The notes: a model not told the origin generated them from the letters alone. A stretch of 64,000 nt of DNA from Mesorhizobium sp. 65-26 (GCA_001899205.1 MKVL01000009.1:1-64000); one strand, 5' to 3'; positions 8,101-17,381 are shown, numbered from the stretch's first letter. Numbers and translations: made by a program.

Positions 8101-9202
8101 TGGCGGTTCCTGTGTTACCGGATGTTGTCGCAAGGCCGGATGTCGACGTCTTGCTTCGGGGAAGTTCGATCTCATGGCCGCCGGTCAGGCCTTGCGGACG
8201 AAAGAGGATGATGAGCAGCATGGCCGCGGCAAGGGCGACATCTCCCAGCCCCGGCGGGGTCGCGATCGACCACGAGGTTCCGGGCAGCACGAAGCCGACT
8301 TCGACCAGTCTCAGCAGTTCCGTAAGTATGGAGATGCCGATCGCGCCGATGACGGCGCCGGCAAGGCTTCGCATGCCGCCCACCACCAGCATGGTGACCA
8401 GCAGGAACGTCAGGTCGAGGTAGAAGCTCTCGACCCGAAGCGTGCCGAGGAAGTGACCATAGAGGACACCGGCAATGCCGGTGACGAAGCCGCTCACCAC
8501 AAAGGCCGCCAGCCGCTCGCGAACGATACGCACGCCCGAGCCGCGCGCCGCGACTTCGTCCTCGCGGGAGCCGCGAAGGGCAAGCGCGCCGCGCGTTTCC
8601 TGATAGACGAAAGCGACGGCGATCGCCACCATCGCCGTCAAGCCGGCCGTCCAGAGGCCAACATAGGACGGCAGCCCCATGAGCGACTGCTGGCCACCGG
8701 TCAGCGCGGTCCAGTTGCCGAGCACGATGTAGCAGATGAACATCAGGGACAGCGTCGCGATCGCCGCGCCGATGCCGGACAGGCGCATGATCGGGATACC
8801 GATGACAAGCGCCATCAGGCCGGCCATGACGCCGCCAGCCAGGGCGCCCCACAGCGGCGACAGATGCGCCGCCGCCAGCCAGGCTGGCAGATCCGGCAAG
8901 AAAGTCGACTTCATGCCCGGCGCCATGGTCAGAAGGGCGGACGTGTAGGCGCCAACCGCCATGAAACCGGCGCTGCTGAAATTCATCACCCCGGAATTGC
9001 CCATGAATATATAGAGGCCGACCACCGCGACGACATGGATCAGGCAGAAGATGACCCGGCGTTGCAGGACGATGTCGCCCATCCCGGCAAGCAGCACGAT
9101 TGTCAGCACGATCCCCACAAGCGCGGCGAGCGGAACCAGCCTGCGCAGGCCGTCGCGCGCGGCGGGCCGCCAGCCGATGCGGTCACTAATCGACGCAGCC
9201 AT
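8093..9202 (-). CDS. livM: Branched-chain-type ABC transporter permease LivM
   Basis: A 369-residue inner-membrane permease of the hydrophobic amino acid uptake (HAAT) family. It begins MAASISDRIGW at ATG 9202 and has about nine to ten hydrophobic segments. The family signature NSGVMNFSSAGFMAVGAY lies near residue 70, and the EAA-like cytoplasmic loop (RGSREDEVAARGSGV) near residue 245. The open frame continues upstream through livH, but family homology starts at this Met. It pairs with LivH to form the membrane channel. Confidence 0.92.
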   Translation of the reverse strand: MAASISDRIGWRPAARDGLRRLVPLAALVGIVLTIVLLAGMGDIVLQRRVIFCLIHVVAVVGLYIFMGNSGVMNFSSAGFMAVGAYTSALLTMAPGMKSTFLPDLPAWLAAAHLSPLWGALAGGVMAGLMALVIGIPIMRLSGIGAAIATLSLMFICYIVLGNWTALTGGQQSLMGLPSYVGLWTAGLTAMVAIAVAFVYQETRGALALRGSREDEVAARGSGVRIVRERLAAFVVSGFVTGIAGVLYGHFLGTLRVESFYLDLTFLLVTMLVVGGMRSLAGAVIGAIGISILTELLRLVEVGFVLPGTSWSIATPPGLGDVALAAAMLLIILFRPQGLTGGHEIELPRSKTSTSGLATTSGNTGTANV

Positions 9203-9204
9203 CG

Positions 9205-10089
9205 CTAGACCCGTTCTTTCAGATTGCGGGCCGGGAACAGGCCCTGCGGGCGGAACAGCAGGATCGCGATGACGATCACGAACAGGAAGGCCTCGCGGAA
9301 CGGCCGGAGTTCGGCAGGCAGGAATGCCTGGAGCAGGATCGTCACGACACCGACGAAGAAGCCGCCGACGGCCGCTCCGAAAAGATTGCCGAGCCCGCCG
9401 ATGACCGTGGCGACGAAGGCGATGATGACGATCTGCACACCGAAGCGCGGCTGGACGAAGCCGGACTGCGCGGCGAACAGCACCGCCACGACGGCCGCCA
9501 GCAGGCCGCTCAGGCCGAAGGCGATCGCGATCACCGCGTTGGCGCGCACGCCCAGAAGCCGGGACATGGTGAAATTCTCGGCCGAGGCGCGCATCTGCAG
9601 GCCGAAGCGCGTCCATTTGAGGAATGCGGTCAAGGCGGCGAGCAGCGTCAGGCAAACGACGATTGTGACCAGCTTCAAGGCACTGACCTGCAGTGACCCG
9701 ATGGAGACGGTGCGGCTGAGTGCCGGCAAGGGATCGAGCGCCTTCGGCCGCGAGCCGACAAGGAAGACCAGCAATTTCTGCAGGAACATGCTGACCGCGA
9801 AGGAGGAGATCAGCAGCGTCGCGGAATCGGCGCCACGCAGCGGGCGGAAGGCGATCCTTTCGGTGGCCAGCGCCAGCAGAACCGCGGCTGCGATGGCGAC
9901 AAGGATGGCGACGGCCACCGGGCTGCCGGAGAAGGCAAACAGCATATAGGCGGCCACGGTCACGAGCTCCGCATGAGCGAAGTTCGCGAGCCGCATGACG
10001 CTGAAGATCAGTCCGATGCCGAGCGCGGTCAGGGCGTAGAGGCCGCCGACGCTCACGGCATCGATCAATATCTGCGCGGGATCGATCAT
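9205..10089 (-). CDS. livH: Branched-chain-type ABC transporter permease LivH
   Basis: The second permease of the HAAT transporter, 294 residues. It has about eight membrane spans, the N-terminal GLYALTALGIGLIFSVMRL segment, NFAHAEL immediately after, and a C-terminal FRPQGLFPARNLKERV tail. It lies 2 bases upstream of livM and overlaps livF by 4 bases, which shows translational coupling. The substrate class could be branched-chain amino acids, amides or aromatic acids. Confidence 0.93.
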   Translation of the reverse strand: MIDPAQILIDAVSVGGLYALTALGIGLIFSVMRLANFAHAELVTVAAYMLFAFSGSPVAVAILVAIAAAVLLALATERIAFRPLRGADSATLLISSFAVSMFLQKLLVFLVGSRPKALDPLPALSRTVSIGSLQVSALKLVTIVVCLTLLAALTAFLKWTRFGLQMRASAENFTMSRLLGVRANAVIAIAFGLSGLLAAVVAVLFAAQSGFVQPRFGVQIVIIAFVATVIGGLGNLFGAAVGGFFVGVVTILLQAFLPAELRPFREAFLFVIVIAILLFRPQGLFPARNLKERV

Positions 10090-10871
10090 TGCGCGCCACC
10101 TCGCGGAGCAAGGCCGAAATAGGCGGCTTCGAAGTCAGGATTGCCGGAAAGCTCGGCCTCGGTCCCCGACATCCGGATGATGCCCCCGTTAAGCACATAG
10201 GTTCGGTCCGCCACGCGCAGGGCGCGGGCCGCGTTCTGCTCGACCACCAGGATCGAGACGCCGGCCTCGCGGATCGAAGCGAGCATGGCGTAGATCTGAT
10301 CGGTGATCTTCGGCGCGAGGCCGAGCGATGGTTCATCCAGCATGAGAAGCGTCGGCTTCGACAGGAGCGCCCGCGCGATCACCAGCATCTGCTGCTCGCC
10401 ACCCGAAAGCCTCCCGGCGGATTTATTGCGTCGTTCGCCCAGGATCGGGAACGTCTTGAAGAACCCTTCGATCTCTCGAGCGGCCTCGGCCGTATCCCGG
10501 CGGATCGTCGCGCCAAGCCTCAGGTTCTCCAGCACTGTAAGGCTCGCCAGCACGTGACGGCCCTCGGGCACCAGGGCGATGCCGCGCCTCACGGTCTGCT
10601 CCAAGGGCTGGCCGATGGTCGGCTGCCCCTTGAACGTGACTTGCCCGCCGGCTGGCTTCACCGTCCCGGCAATGGCCGCGAGCAGCGAGGATTTGCCGGC
10701 GCCATTGGGGCCAACGATCGAGATCACCTGTCCCGCGCCGACGTCCAGGCTCAATCCATCGAGCGCCGTGATCGGGCCGTAGCGGACCGTGAGCCCCCGT
10801 ATCGACAGCAGCGGCGCGAGAGTTTCCGCGCTCCCCTGCCGACCGCCACCTTGCCCTGCAATCGCGGTCAT
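10086..10871 (-). CDS. livF: ABC transporter ATP-binding protein LivF
   Basis: A 261-residue ATPase starting at ATG 10871. Walker A is GPNGAGKSS, the signature is LSGGEQQ and Walker B is LLMLDEPSLGLAP, a form diagnostic of LivF. It energises the HAAT permease pair from the cytoplasm. About 20 residues before the ABC domain (QGGGRQGSAETLAP) look disordered and are slightly longer than usual. It overlaps livG and livH by 4 bases each. Confidence 0.93.
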   Translation of the reverse strand: MTAIAGQGGGRQGSAETLAPLLSIRGLTVRYGPITALDGLSLDVGAGQVISIVGPNGAGKSSLLAAIAGTVKPAGGQVTFKGQPTIGQPLEQTVRRGIALVPEGRHVLASLTVLENLRLGATIRRDTAEAAREIEGFFKTFPILGERRNKSAGRLSGGEQQMLVIARALLSKPTLLMLDEPSLGLAPKITDQIYAMLASIREAGVSILVVEQNAARALRVADRTYVLNGGIIRMSGTEAELSGNPDFEAAYFGLAPRGGAQ

Positions 10872-11584
10872 GCCGGCTCCGCTCCAAGATAGGCGGAGCG
10901 GAAGGCCGTATCCCTGAAGACATCGGCCGGAGAACCTTCCGCGATGGTACGGCCGCTGGCCAGGACATGGAGTCTTTCGCAAAGCCCCATCACCAGCTTC
11001 ATGTTGTGCTCGATGACCAGAACGCCGCAGCCGAAATCGGCACGAATGCGGCGGATCAGATCGCCGAGCGCTTCGGCCTCGCCAATGTTCAGCCCCGCCG
11101 CGGGCTCGTCGAGCAGCAGGAAATTCGGCTGCAGCGCCAGCGCCCGGGCAATGCCGACACGGCGCTCCTCGCCATAGCTCAACGCATTGCCGGGCATGTG
11201 CGCCCTGGCGGCAAGCCCCATGTAGTCGAGCAACTCGGCCGCGCGCCGCCGTGCCGCCGCGCGTCCCAGTCCACGACTGCCGAGGCCGACCTCGAGGTTT
11301 TCGCTGACGGTGAGGCCGGGAAACAATCGAACGGCCTGAAAGGTACGAACGACACCGCTGCGCGCCAGCCGGTCTGCGCGCAGCGGGCCGGTCTTCTCAC
11401 CGGCAAGCGTCACGGAACCCTGGTGAGGCTGCTGGAAGCCGCTCAGCACGTTGACCATGGTCGTCTTGCCGGCGCCGTTCGGCCCGATAAGGCCAAGGAT
11501 CTCGGTGCGCTGCAACGCCATCGAGACATTCTCGATGGCGCGCACTCCGCCGAAACGAACGGTGATGTCGGTTGCCCGCAGCAT
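10868..11584 (-). CDS. livG: ABC transporter ATP-binding protein LivG
   Basis: A 238-residue ATPase of the HAAT family. Walker A is GPNGAGKTT, the signature region is LSYGEERRVGIARAL, and Walker B is FLLLDEPAAGLN, the LivG form. ATG 11584 (MLRATDITVRF) is chosen as the start because the long upstream frame lacks homology. The C-terminus ends early, after FRSAYLGAEPA, as is usual. It follows the binding-protein gene by 26 bases. Confidence 0.93.
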   Translation of the reverse strand: MLRATDITVRFGGVRAIENVSMALQRTEILGLIGPNGAGKTTMVNVLSGFQQPHQGSVTLAGEKTGPLRADRLARSGVVRTFQAVRLFPGLTVSENLEVGLGSRGLGRAAARRRAAELLDYMGLAARAHMPGNALSYGEERRVGIARALALQPNFLLLDEPAAGLNIGEAEALGDLIRRIRADFGCGVLVIEHNMKLVMGLCERLHVLASGRTIAEGSPADVFRDTAFRSAYLGAEPA

Positions 11585-11610
11585 CGCTATTTCCGTGTCG
11601 CGATCAGGTT

Positions 11611-12783
11611 TCAGTCGAGATGCACGGTCTCCGGAGCAAATTTGCCGACCGCGCTGAACTTGCCGCCCTGGCTCTGCAGGATGGTCATCGGACGCGTGGT
11701 CTGGATGTGTAGTTGCGGCGTGTAGGTTGTCGGGCCGATGGCCAGCGGTTCCTTGGTGAAGCTGTCGAGCGCCGCCGATACCTTGTCGGCGTCGAACGAC
11801 CCCGCCTTGTCGACCGCCTTGGCCCATGCTTGGAACAGCGAATAGCCGCGGATCGAATAGGACGTGTCCGACTTCTGACCGTATTCGGCCTCGTAGCGCT
11901 TGAAGAAGTCGTTGACGCTTGCATCCGGATCATCGCCATAAGTCGAGCCGTAATTGGCGACGAAGAAATTGCTGAGGTTGGGAACGGTGCCGGCCCAATA
12001 GTCCCCGTCCATCGATTCACCGGTCAGGATCGGCTGGTCGATGCCGGCGGCGCGCAACTGGCGAATGGCGCTGGGCCCGCCCGGCGCGTAGGAGCACAGG
12101 ACGACGAAGTCCGGCTTGGCGGATAGGCTGGTGATGCGGGTGACCTGCGCCGAGACGCTGGGATCGCCATTGAGGAACGTGTCCTCCCCGGCAAGCGCGG
12201 CATCGCCGGCCAGTTCCTTCCAGCGCTTGCTGAAGCTGCCGCACAGTGACTTGGTGAACGAGATGGTGTTGTCGAGCAGCACATAGGACGAGCGCCAGCC
12301 CTTCTCCTTGTAGGCCCATTCAGCCAGCAACGCGCCTTGCGACTGCGCGGCGTTGGAGATCGAGTAGGCATAGGGCCCGATGCCGGTCACGCCGAACTTC
12401 GGATCGGACGCGCCGGACAGCGACACGACATTGCTCTGCTGCGCGATGAAGGCGCCGGGGGCGCCGAAGTCGAAATCGCTGGGAAACAGGATGGCCTTGG
12501 CGCCCTTGCCGATGACTTCGACCGCCCCGTCGGCGCCAAGCGGCGGCTCGGACTTGTTGTCGAACTTGACGACTTCGATCTGGCTGCCGAGCAGGCCGCC
12601 CTTGGCATTGATCTCCTTGATCGCCAGCAGCGCGCCGTTGATGGAGCTGGCGTCGATCGGCTGGAACCAGCCGCTGTACGACATGACGAAACCGACCTTG
12701 ACGGGGTCGGCCGCGTGGGAAGGTGCAATCGCGCAGCCGAGAGCCGCGAGCGACATCGTGATGGCTTTGCCCAGACGCTTCAT
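11611..12783 (-). CDS. Periplasmic substrate-binding protein of the liv-type transporter
   Basis: A 390-residue Leu/Ile/Val-binding-family protein (Peripla_BP_6 fold). It starts with a clear signal peptide (MKRLGKAITMSLAALGC, cleaved after SHA near residue 24) and continues DPVKVGFVMSYSGWF. It is the first gene of the operon, preceded by a GGGGAA-type ribosome site. The ligand cannot be read from the sequence. The two downstream hydrolase-fold genes suggest a compound that is hydrolysed or isomerised after import. Confidence 0.9.
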   Translation of the reverse strand: MKRLGKAITMSLAALGCAIAPSHAADPVKVGFVMSYSGWFQPIDASSINGALLAIKEINAKGGLLGSQIEVVKFDNKSEPPLGADGAVEVIGKGAKAILFPSDFDFGAPGAFIAQQSNVVSLSGASDPKFGVTGIGPYAYSISNAAQSQGALLAEWAYKEKGWRSSYVLLDNTISFTKSLCGSFSKRWKELAGDAALAGEDTFLNGDPSVSAQVTRITSLSAKPDFVVLCSYAPGGPSAIRQLRAAGIDQPILTGESMDGDYWAGTVPNLSNFFVANYGSTYGDDPDASVNDFFKRYEAEYGQKSDTSYSIRGYSLFQAWAKAVDKAGSFDADKVSAALDSFTKEPLAIGPTTYTPQLHIQTTRPMTILQSQGGKFSAVGKFAPETVHLD

Positions 12784-13140
12784 GAAGATGTTCCCCTTGT
12801 TTTTTCTTCTCTCCGGCACGCCGACCGGCCAGCCTTCTCCCCGGCTGGGAACAGTCGCCTGCGCAAGAAATCAATTCGTTACGATACGAACGATTATGAC
12901 GTTACAAGCAGTTTTCCCGGCGCGCAATCGCAAATTTGGATTGGCAAAGGCACCATCCGAAAGGCATGGACAACAAAGGCTACAGGCTGTGCGGGTGGAC
13001 CTGGCGGCCAAATCCGAGCCGATGCGCGGTGCATTGCCTTGGCACGAAATTCAGTCTAAGCGACCTTTCATCGGAGGTCGTTGCGTGTCAGCCTCGATGC
13101 CGACAACCGTTCCGCTCGATTGCGAGGAAGCCACGATACG
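12784..13140. other. Divergent intergenic region between the liv-type operon and marR
   Basis: This 357-base stretch separates two divergent transcripts and holds no convincing gene. Its middle is relatively AT-rich (12870-12945), which suits back-to-back promoters. A palindrome at 12875-12890 is the best operator candidate. I see no riboswitch or RNA gene. Confidence 0.6.
12875..12890. promoter_or_regulatory. Candidate MarR operator
   Basis: TTCGT (12875-12879) is repeated in inverse as ACGAA (12886-12890) with a 6-base spacer. A shifted pair CGTT/AACG overlaps it. It lies 92 bases before the binding-protein start in the liv-marR divergent region, a position where the MarR protein could act on both transcripts. 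Assigned from symmetry and position only. Confidence 0.35.
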
Positions 13141-13644
13141 ATGTTTGATTCCCCCGATGCAGTCGGCTCGATCCTTCCGCTTGGCAGCAGCTTCGGCAAC
13201 AGCCTCCGGCACGTCAACAAGCTGATCCAGCGCGACCTCGGCAACCGCATCGCGCCGCTCGGGATCACGCTTGGCCAGTGGTATGCGTTGCGCACCCTAT
13301 GGATCAATGACGGGCTGACGCAGATCGAGCTCGCGCAGAAGTCGGGAGCCGCAGGCCCGGCCATGGTGATCGCGGTGCGCAGTCTGCTCGCCATGGGACT
13401 GGTCGAGCGCAAGCGCGATCCATCGGACCAGCGCAAATACATCATCTCGCTGACCGAGAAAGGCAGGCGGTTCGAAGTGCCGGCGCTTCAGGCCGCCATC
13501 GACGCGAATACGGCGGCGACGGCAAACATCAAGCCGGAGGAATTCGAGATCTGCATGCGCGTGCTGCGGCAGGCGCATCAGAACCTCCTGACCAATGCCG
13601 GCCTGGGCGACCCCAACCTGGACATCGACGCCATCGTCGCCTAG
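13141..13644 (+). CDS. MarR-family transcriptional regulator
   Basis: A 167-residue winged-helix regulator. The MarR core is visible as LGQWYALRTLW, LTQIELAQKSG (recognition region), MVIAVRSLLAMGLVERKRD and the wing DQRKYIISLTEKG. ATG 13141 is preferred over an in-frame TTG 60 bases earlier. It is transcribed away from the liv-type operon and is the likely local repressor of it and of itself, responding to the imported ligand or a metabolite. That link is inferred from position. Confidence 0.88.
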   Translation: MFDSPDAVGSILPLGSSFGNSLRHVNKLIQRDLGNRIAPLGITLGQWYALRTLWINDGLTQIELAQKSGAAGPAMVIAVRSLLAMGLVERKRDPSDQRKYIISLTEKGRRFEVPALQAAIDANTAATANIKPEEFEICMRVLRQAHQNLLTNAGLGDPNLDIDAIVA

Positions 13645-13735
13645 AGCATTTTGCAGCCAAATGGAAACATTCGGCGTGGCACAAATGCGGCAAAAACAAA
13701 GGGATAGAGCGGTTCCGGAACCGCTCTAGCCGCGC
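13644..13735. repeat. RIME-type intergenic repeat with perfect 24-base palindrome
   Basis: The sequence opens TAGAGCATTTTGC and contains ACAAATGCGGC, matching the repeat near 37.95 kb. It ends in a perfect palindrome at 13705-13728 (TAGAGCGGTTCC followed by its reverse complement). The palindrome can fold into a strong hairpin at the ends of marR and epmA, which converge here, and may serve as a terminator for both. Such repeats are dispersed in Rhizobiales genomes. Confidence 0.6.
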
Positions 13736-13741
13736 GGCCCT

Positions 13742-14788
13742 TCAAGCTTCCGCCACGGGCGTCCAGATCACGTCATCGATCCTGGATGCGCCCGTCGCCA
13801 GCATCACCAACCGATCGAAGCCAAGCGCGATGCCGCTTGCCGGCGGCATGATGGCAAGGGCCGCGAGGAAATCCTCGTCCAGTGGATAGCGTTCGCCGTA
13901 GATGCGTTCCTTCTCGTCCATTTCGAGAATGAAGCGGCGGCGCTGCTCGTCCGGGTCGGTCAGTTCGCCAAAACCATTGGCGAGCTCGACGCCGCAGCAA
14001 TAGAGTTCGAAGCGCTCGGCGACGCGTGGATCCGCACTGGCCGGCCGCGCCAGTGCTGCCTCGGCGACCGGATATTCGCAAAGCACGGTGGCGCGGCCGA
14101 GGCCGAGGTTGGGCTCGACCTTCTCGACCATCACGCGGCTGAACAGATCGGCCCAATTGTCGTCGGGCGCCGTCCGCAGGCCCGCGCCGGCCACGGCCTG
14201 GTACAGCGCCTCGCGATCGGTGCTGCCGTCCGCGGCCACGCTCGCCAGCAGATCGATGCCAGAATATCGGGCGAAAGCATCGGCGACCGTCAGCCGCTCG
14301 GGTTCGGCGAAGGGATCGCATTCGCGACCGCGAAAGACGAAGCGGCTCGCCCCTGCCCGCCCGGCCGCCAGCGCCAGCATGGCGGCGCAGTCCCGCATCA
14401 GGCTGTCATAGTCCTCTCCCACCCGGTACCATTCCAGCATGGTGAATTCCGGATGGTGCAAGGGCCCACGCTCGCGGTTGCGATAGACCGGCCCGAAACT
14501 GAATATCCTGGTTTCACCGGCCGCCAGCAGCTTCTTGCAGGCGAATTCCGGCGAGGTGTGCAGGTAGAGCGGTTGAAGTCGCCCGTCCGGGCCGATGGCC
14601 TGGGTGGCGAAGGCGGCGAGATGCGCCTCATTGCCAGGAGAAACCTGTAGCGCGGCGGTATCGACCTCGATGAAGTCGCGCTCGGCGAACCAGTCGCGCA
14701 GGGCGGCCGCGATGCGGTTGCGCGCCATGAGGCGCGGACGCCGGTCGGCATGGACGTGAGGCGTCCACCATGGTGAAGCGAGCGTCAT
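13742..14788 (-). CDS. epmA: Elongation factor P-(R)-beta-lysine ligase EpmA
   Basis: A class II lysyl-tRNA-synthetase-like enzyme of 348 residues that lacks the anticodon-binding domain. It attaches (beta-)lysine to a conserved Lys of EF-P. Motif 2 is seen as [22 protein letters not shown] (split across [13 protein letters not shown] and PLHHPEFTM), and motif 3 as [13 protein letters not shown] near the C-terminus. ATG 14788 is chosen as the start. The gene is divergent from efp, its protein substrate. No EpmB (lysine 2,3-aminomutase) gene is found in this window. Confidence 0.93.
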   Translation of the reverse strand: MTLASPWWTPHVHADRRPRLMARNRIAAALRDWFAERDFIEVDTAALQVSPGNEAHLAAFATQAIGPDGRLQPLYLHTSPEFACKKLLAAGETRIFSFGPVYRNRERGPLHHPEFTMLEWYRVGEDYDSLMRDCAAMLALAAGRAGASRFVFRGRECDPFAEPERLTVADAFARYSGIDLLASVAADGSTDREALYQAVAGAGLRTAPDDNWADLFSRVMVEKVEPNLGLGRATVLCEYPVAEAALARPASADPRVAERFELYCCGVELANGFGELTDPDEQRRRFILEMDEKERIYGERYPLDEDFLAALAIMPPASGIALGFDRLVMLATGASRIDDVIWTPVAEA

Positions 14789-14914
14789 GGAAGCGACATC
14801 ATCTTGAGCGGATTCGCATACGGGGCTGGCGGTTGCGCCCAAGATGCGCTAGGGCGGCACAGGACGGCTTTCGCGGCCGATTTGTGCAAATCAACGATTT
14901 CAGGATTGAAAACC

Positions 14915-15484
14915 GTGGTGAAAGTCATCGCCAGTTCCCTACGCAAAGGCAATGTCGTCGACAAGGACGGCAGGCTTTATGTGATCCTCTTTGCCGAAAA
15001 CATCCATCCCGGCAAGGGCACGCCGGTGACCCAGCTCGACATGCGCCGCATCGGCGACGGGGTGAAGGTTTCGGAGCGCTACCGCACCACCGAGCAGGTG
15101 GAGCGTGCCTATGTCGAAGAGCGCGAGCACACCTTCCTCTACAGCGACGGCGAAGGCTTCCACTTCATGAATCCGGAAAGCTACGACCAGGTGGCGGTGT
15201 CGGAGAGCGTGGTGGGGGACATGGCGCCTTATCTGCTGGAAGGCATGGCCGTGCAGGTCGCCCTGCACAATGGCATCGCCATTTCGCTCACCTTGCCGCA
15301 GCGCGCGGTCTTCGAAGTGGTCGAGACCGAACCGGTCACCAAGGGTCAGACGGCTTCGTCCTCCTACAAGCCCGCCGTGCTTTCCAATGGCGTGCGCACC
15401 ACCGTTCCGCCGCACATCTCCGCCGGCACCCGCGTGGTGGTGATGACCGAGGACGGTTCCTACGTGGAACGCGCCAAGGACTGA
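14915..15484 (+). CDS. efp: Elongation factor P
   Basis: EF-P rescues ribosomes stalled at polyproline runs. The start is GTG 14915: with it the protein is 189 residues, the usual rhizobial length, and the modified lysine falls at Lys34 in HPGKGTP, matching the E. coli numbering. The OB-fold domains follow, with the C-terminal [19 protein letters not shown] signature. Modification by the adjacent EpmA is expected. A hairpin terminator follows at 15516. Confidence 0.96.
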   Translation: MVKVIASSLRKGNVVDKDGRLYVILFAENIHPGKGTPVTQLDMRRIGDGVKVSERYRTTEQVERAYVEEREHTFLYSDGEGFHFMNPESYDQVAVSESVVGDMAPYLLEGMAVQVALHNGIAISLTLPQRAVFEVVETEPVTKGQTASSSYKPAVLSNGVRTTVPPHISAGTRVVVMTEDGSYVERAKD

Positions 15485-15515
15485 TCCGCGACACGGACTA
15501 CTGGTTTACTGGCGG

Positions 15516-15548
15516 GGCGCTTCCGGACGGAGGCGCCTCGCTTTGTTT
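15516..15548 (+). terminator. Intrinsic terminator of efp
   Basis: GGCGCTTCC (15516-15524) pairs with GGAGGCGCC (15529-15537) through nine pairs including one G-U, with loop GGAC. A T-rich tail (CTTTGTTT) follows. It lies 31 bases after the efp stop. Confidence 0.6.
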
Positions 15549-15572
15549 GCGTGCGCGGCGCATGGGATTGCG

Positions 15573-16427
15573 CTAGCGTGACATGGTCACGCCCAGCTCG
15601 GCGCGCCGCCATGCCGAAGGCGAAATGCCGACGGATCGCTTGAACTCGCGCCCGAAATGATAGACGTCGCAAAAGCCGCATGCCTCGGCGATCTCGGCGA
15701 TCGGCTGGTCATCCTGCACCAGCAATGACTGCGCATGCATCAGCCGCTCGCGCATCAGCCACTGATGCGGGCTGGTGCGGAGATGGCGCTGGAACATGCG
15801 CCGGGTCTGCGACGGCCCGAGCCCGGTGACGGCCGACAGGGCCGACGCGTTCCATGCAAAACCGAGCGCGGCGCGCATGGCTTCGAGGCCCGAGGCAAGC
15901 GGCTTTGGCAGGTCGTCGCTGTCCGCTCCGGCCAGCGCACGGTCGACCAGCAGCAGGAACTCCGCGACCAGTTGCCCGAGACGCAGGTCGAGGCTGTCGT
16001 CGCGACGACGCAGAGCCGCAAACAGGCGCTCGAACCATGGTATCGGGCTTGCCCCCTCGGCGAAAACAGCGCGCGGCATCCCCTCCCCGAACAGCTTGCG
16101 CCGCAGGATCGCCGGCTCCGGCCCGTCCAGCCTGAACCACAGCACGGTCCAGGGGTCGCGCGGATCGGCACAGTGGACATGCGGCGCTTCGTTCGCCATC
16201 CAGACCAGTTGTCCCGGTCCGACATCGATCCTCTGTCCGAGCGTTTCGACATAGCCGGCGCCGGCCGAGCAATAGAGGATGTCCTGCCCGGGATAGACGG
16301 CGCGTTCTATCCGGTAATCCGGCCCGGCGGCGACTTTTCCAGCGCGCAGCACGCTGAACGCGGCGCGGGTCCACGCGGAGGCCGGCACATAGTGAAAACT
16401 CTCGATTACGGACGTTCTTTTTTCCAT
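15573..16427 (-). CDS. AraC-family regulator with N-terminal cupin domain
   Basis: A 284-residue regulator. The N-terminal half is an AraC-type sugar-binding cupin (LYCSAGAGYVETLGQ, PGQLVWMANEAPHVH). The C-terminal half carries two helix-turn-helix motifs, ending IAEACGFCDVYHFGREFKR. It diverges from the PhyH gene and so probably controls the dioxygenase/ribose-type cassette. A well-spaced promoter predicts that transcription begins at its ATG (16427), giving a leaderless message. Confidence 0.88.
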   Translation of the reverse strand: MEKRTSVIESFHYVPASAWTRAAFSVLRAGKVAAGPDYRIERAVYPGQDILYCSAGAGYVETLGQRIDVGPGQLVWMANEAPHVHCADPRDPWTVLWFRLDGPEPAILRRKLFGEGMPRAVFAEGASPIPWFERLFAALRRRDDSLDLRLGQLVAEFLLLVDRALAGADSDDLPKPLASGLEAMRAALGFAWNASALSAVTGLGPSQTRRMFQRHLRTSPHQWLMRERLMHAQSLLVQDDQPIAEIAEACGFCDVYHFGREFKRSVGISPSAWRRAELGVTMSR

Positions 16428-16472
16428 GCGCGTTTTATACAAAAAATGCGTTCCCTTTGTCCATTTTGTTCC
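16427..16472 (-). promoter_or_regulatory. Promoter of the AraC gene with overlapping direct repeats
   Basis: Read on the minus strand, TGGACA (16463-16458), an 18-base spacer and TATAAA (16439-16434) place the transcription start at about 16427, the A of the ATG. Two T-rich repeats, CTTTGTCC (16455-16462) and TTTTGTTCC (16464-16472 on plus), are spaced roughly one helical turn apart and cover the -35 region, a plausible AraC-type operator for self-control and for the divergent PhyH gene. Confidence 0.4.
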
Positions 16473-16606
16473 CCGATGGAGGGGCTAAATTCTGCTTAAG
16501 AGCCTGGGATTTCCGGCCGGACACGGATCGGCACCGGGCCGTCAAAAAGGTTCAGGGGCGCCCGTGCTGCATCGCGGGACGCCTTGCGGTTCTAGGGAGA
16601 ATACCG

Positions 16607-17371
16607 ATGCTCGCGATGACCAGACATGAGGCCGAGCTTTACGCACGCGACGGCTACATCATTCGCCGTGGCCTGCTGGACGCCAATGAAGTCGCCAACT
16701 TCCGCGACCACGCCCGTAAGCAGCTCGAGGAGGAGCAGAGCAAGGGCGGCGTGATGGCCAAGGGCGACAAGGAAGGCAAGACCACGCTGCTGAAGATGTG
16801 GACCAAGGCCGAGGACGACAAATACGGCCTGCTGGCGCGCGACGAGCGGATGGTCGACCTGGCCGAGGACGCCGTCGGCAAGCCGATCTACCTCTACAGC
16901 CACAAGATGACGATGAAGCAGCCCAACGAGGGCGGCGCCTGGGAATGGCACCAGGATTTCGGTTACTGGTACAATTACGGCTGCCTGGCGCCGGAAATGA
17001 TGAGCATCTACGTCGCGCTGGACAAGGCGACCCGTGAAAACGGCTGCCTGCAGGTGCTCAAGGGCACGCACAAGCTCGGCCGCCTCAACCATATCCGCGA
17101 GAACGACCAGACCAATGTCGAGCAGGAGCACCTTGAAGCGGCCCTGCAGCGCTTCGAGCACATCTATGTCGAGATGGAAGCAGGCGACGCCCTGATCTTC
17201 GACGGTAACCTGCTGCACCGCTCGGACGCCAACCGGTCCGACACGTATCGCTGGGGCTACATCTGCTCCTACAACGCCGTCGAGAACGCGCCTTTCAAGA
17301 AGGTGCGCGAATACGGCAACTACGAACAGTTGCGCAAGGTGCCTGCCGGTTCTTTCCAGCAGGCATCCTGA
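16607..17371 (+). CDS. Phytanoyl-CoA dioxygenase (PhyH) family Fe(II)/2-oxoglutarate enzyme
   Basis: A 254-residue double-stranded beta-helix oxygenase. The iron ligands are visible as HQD (His115, Asp117) and the distal His204 in LLHRSDANRSD, with a following Arg to hold 2-oxoglutarate. ATG 16607 has an AGGGAGA ribosome site. Bacterial PhyH members hydroxylate or oxidatively cleave varied small molecules, so phytanoyl-CoA is not implied. It lies before a ribose-type transporter and probably acts on the imported compound or its product. Confidence 0.88.
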   Translation: MLAMTRHEAELYARDGYIIRRGLLDANEVANFRDHARKQLEEEQSKGGVMAKGDKEGKTTLLKMWTKAEDDKYGLLARDERMVDLAEDAVGKPIYLYSHKMTMKQPNEGGAWEWHQDFGYWYNYGCLAPEMMSIYVALDKATRENGCLQVLKGTHKLGRLNHIRENDQTNVEQEHLEAALQRFEHIYVEMEAGDALIFDGNLLHRSDANRSDTYRWGYICSYNAVENAPFKKVREYGNYEQLRKVPAGSFQQAS

Positions 17372-17381
17372 ACAGCCACGA

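Noticed and set aside
9203-10336. Long in-frame upstream extension of livM
   Set aside because: It covers livH in another frame and has an Arg/Pro-rich composition unlike a permease. Homology starts at ATG 9202.
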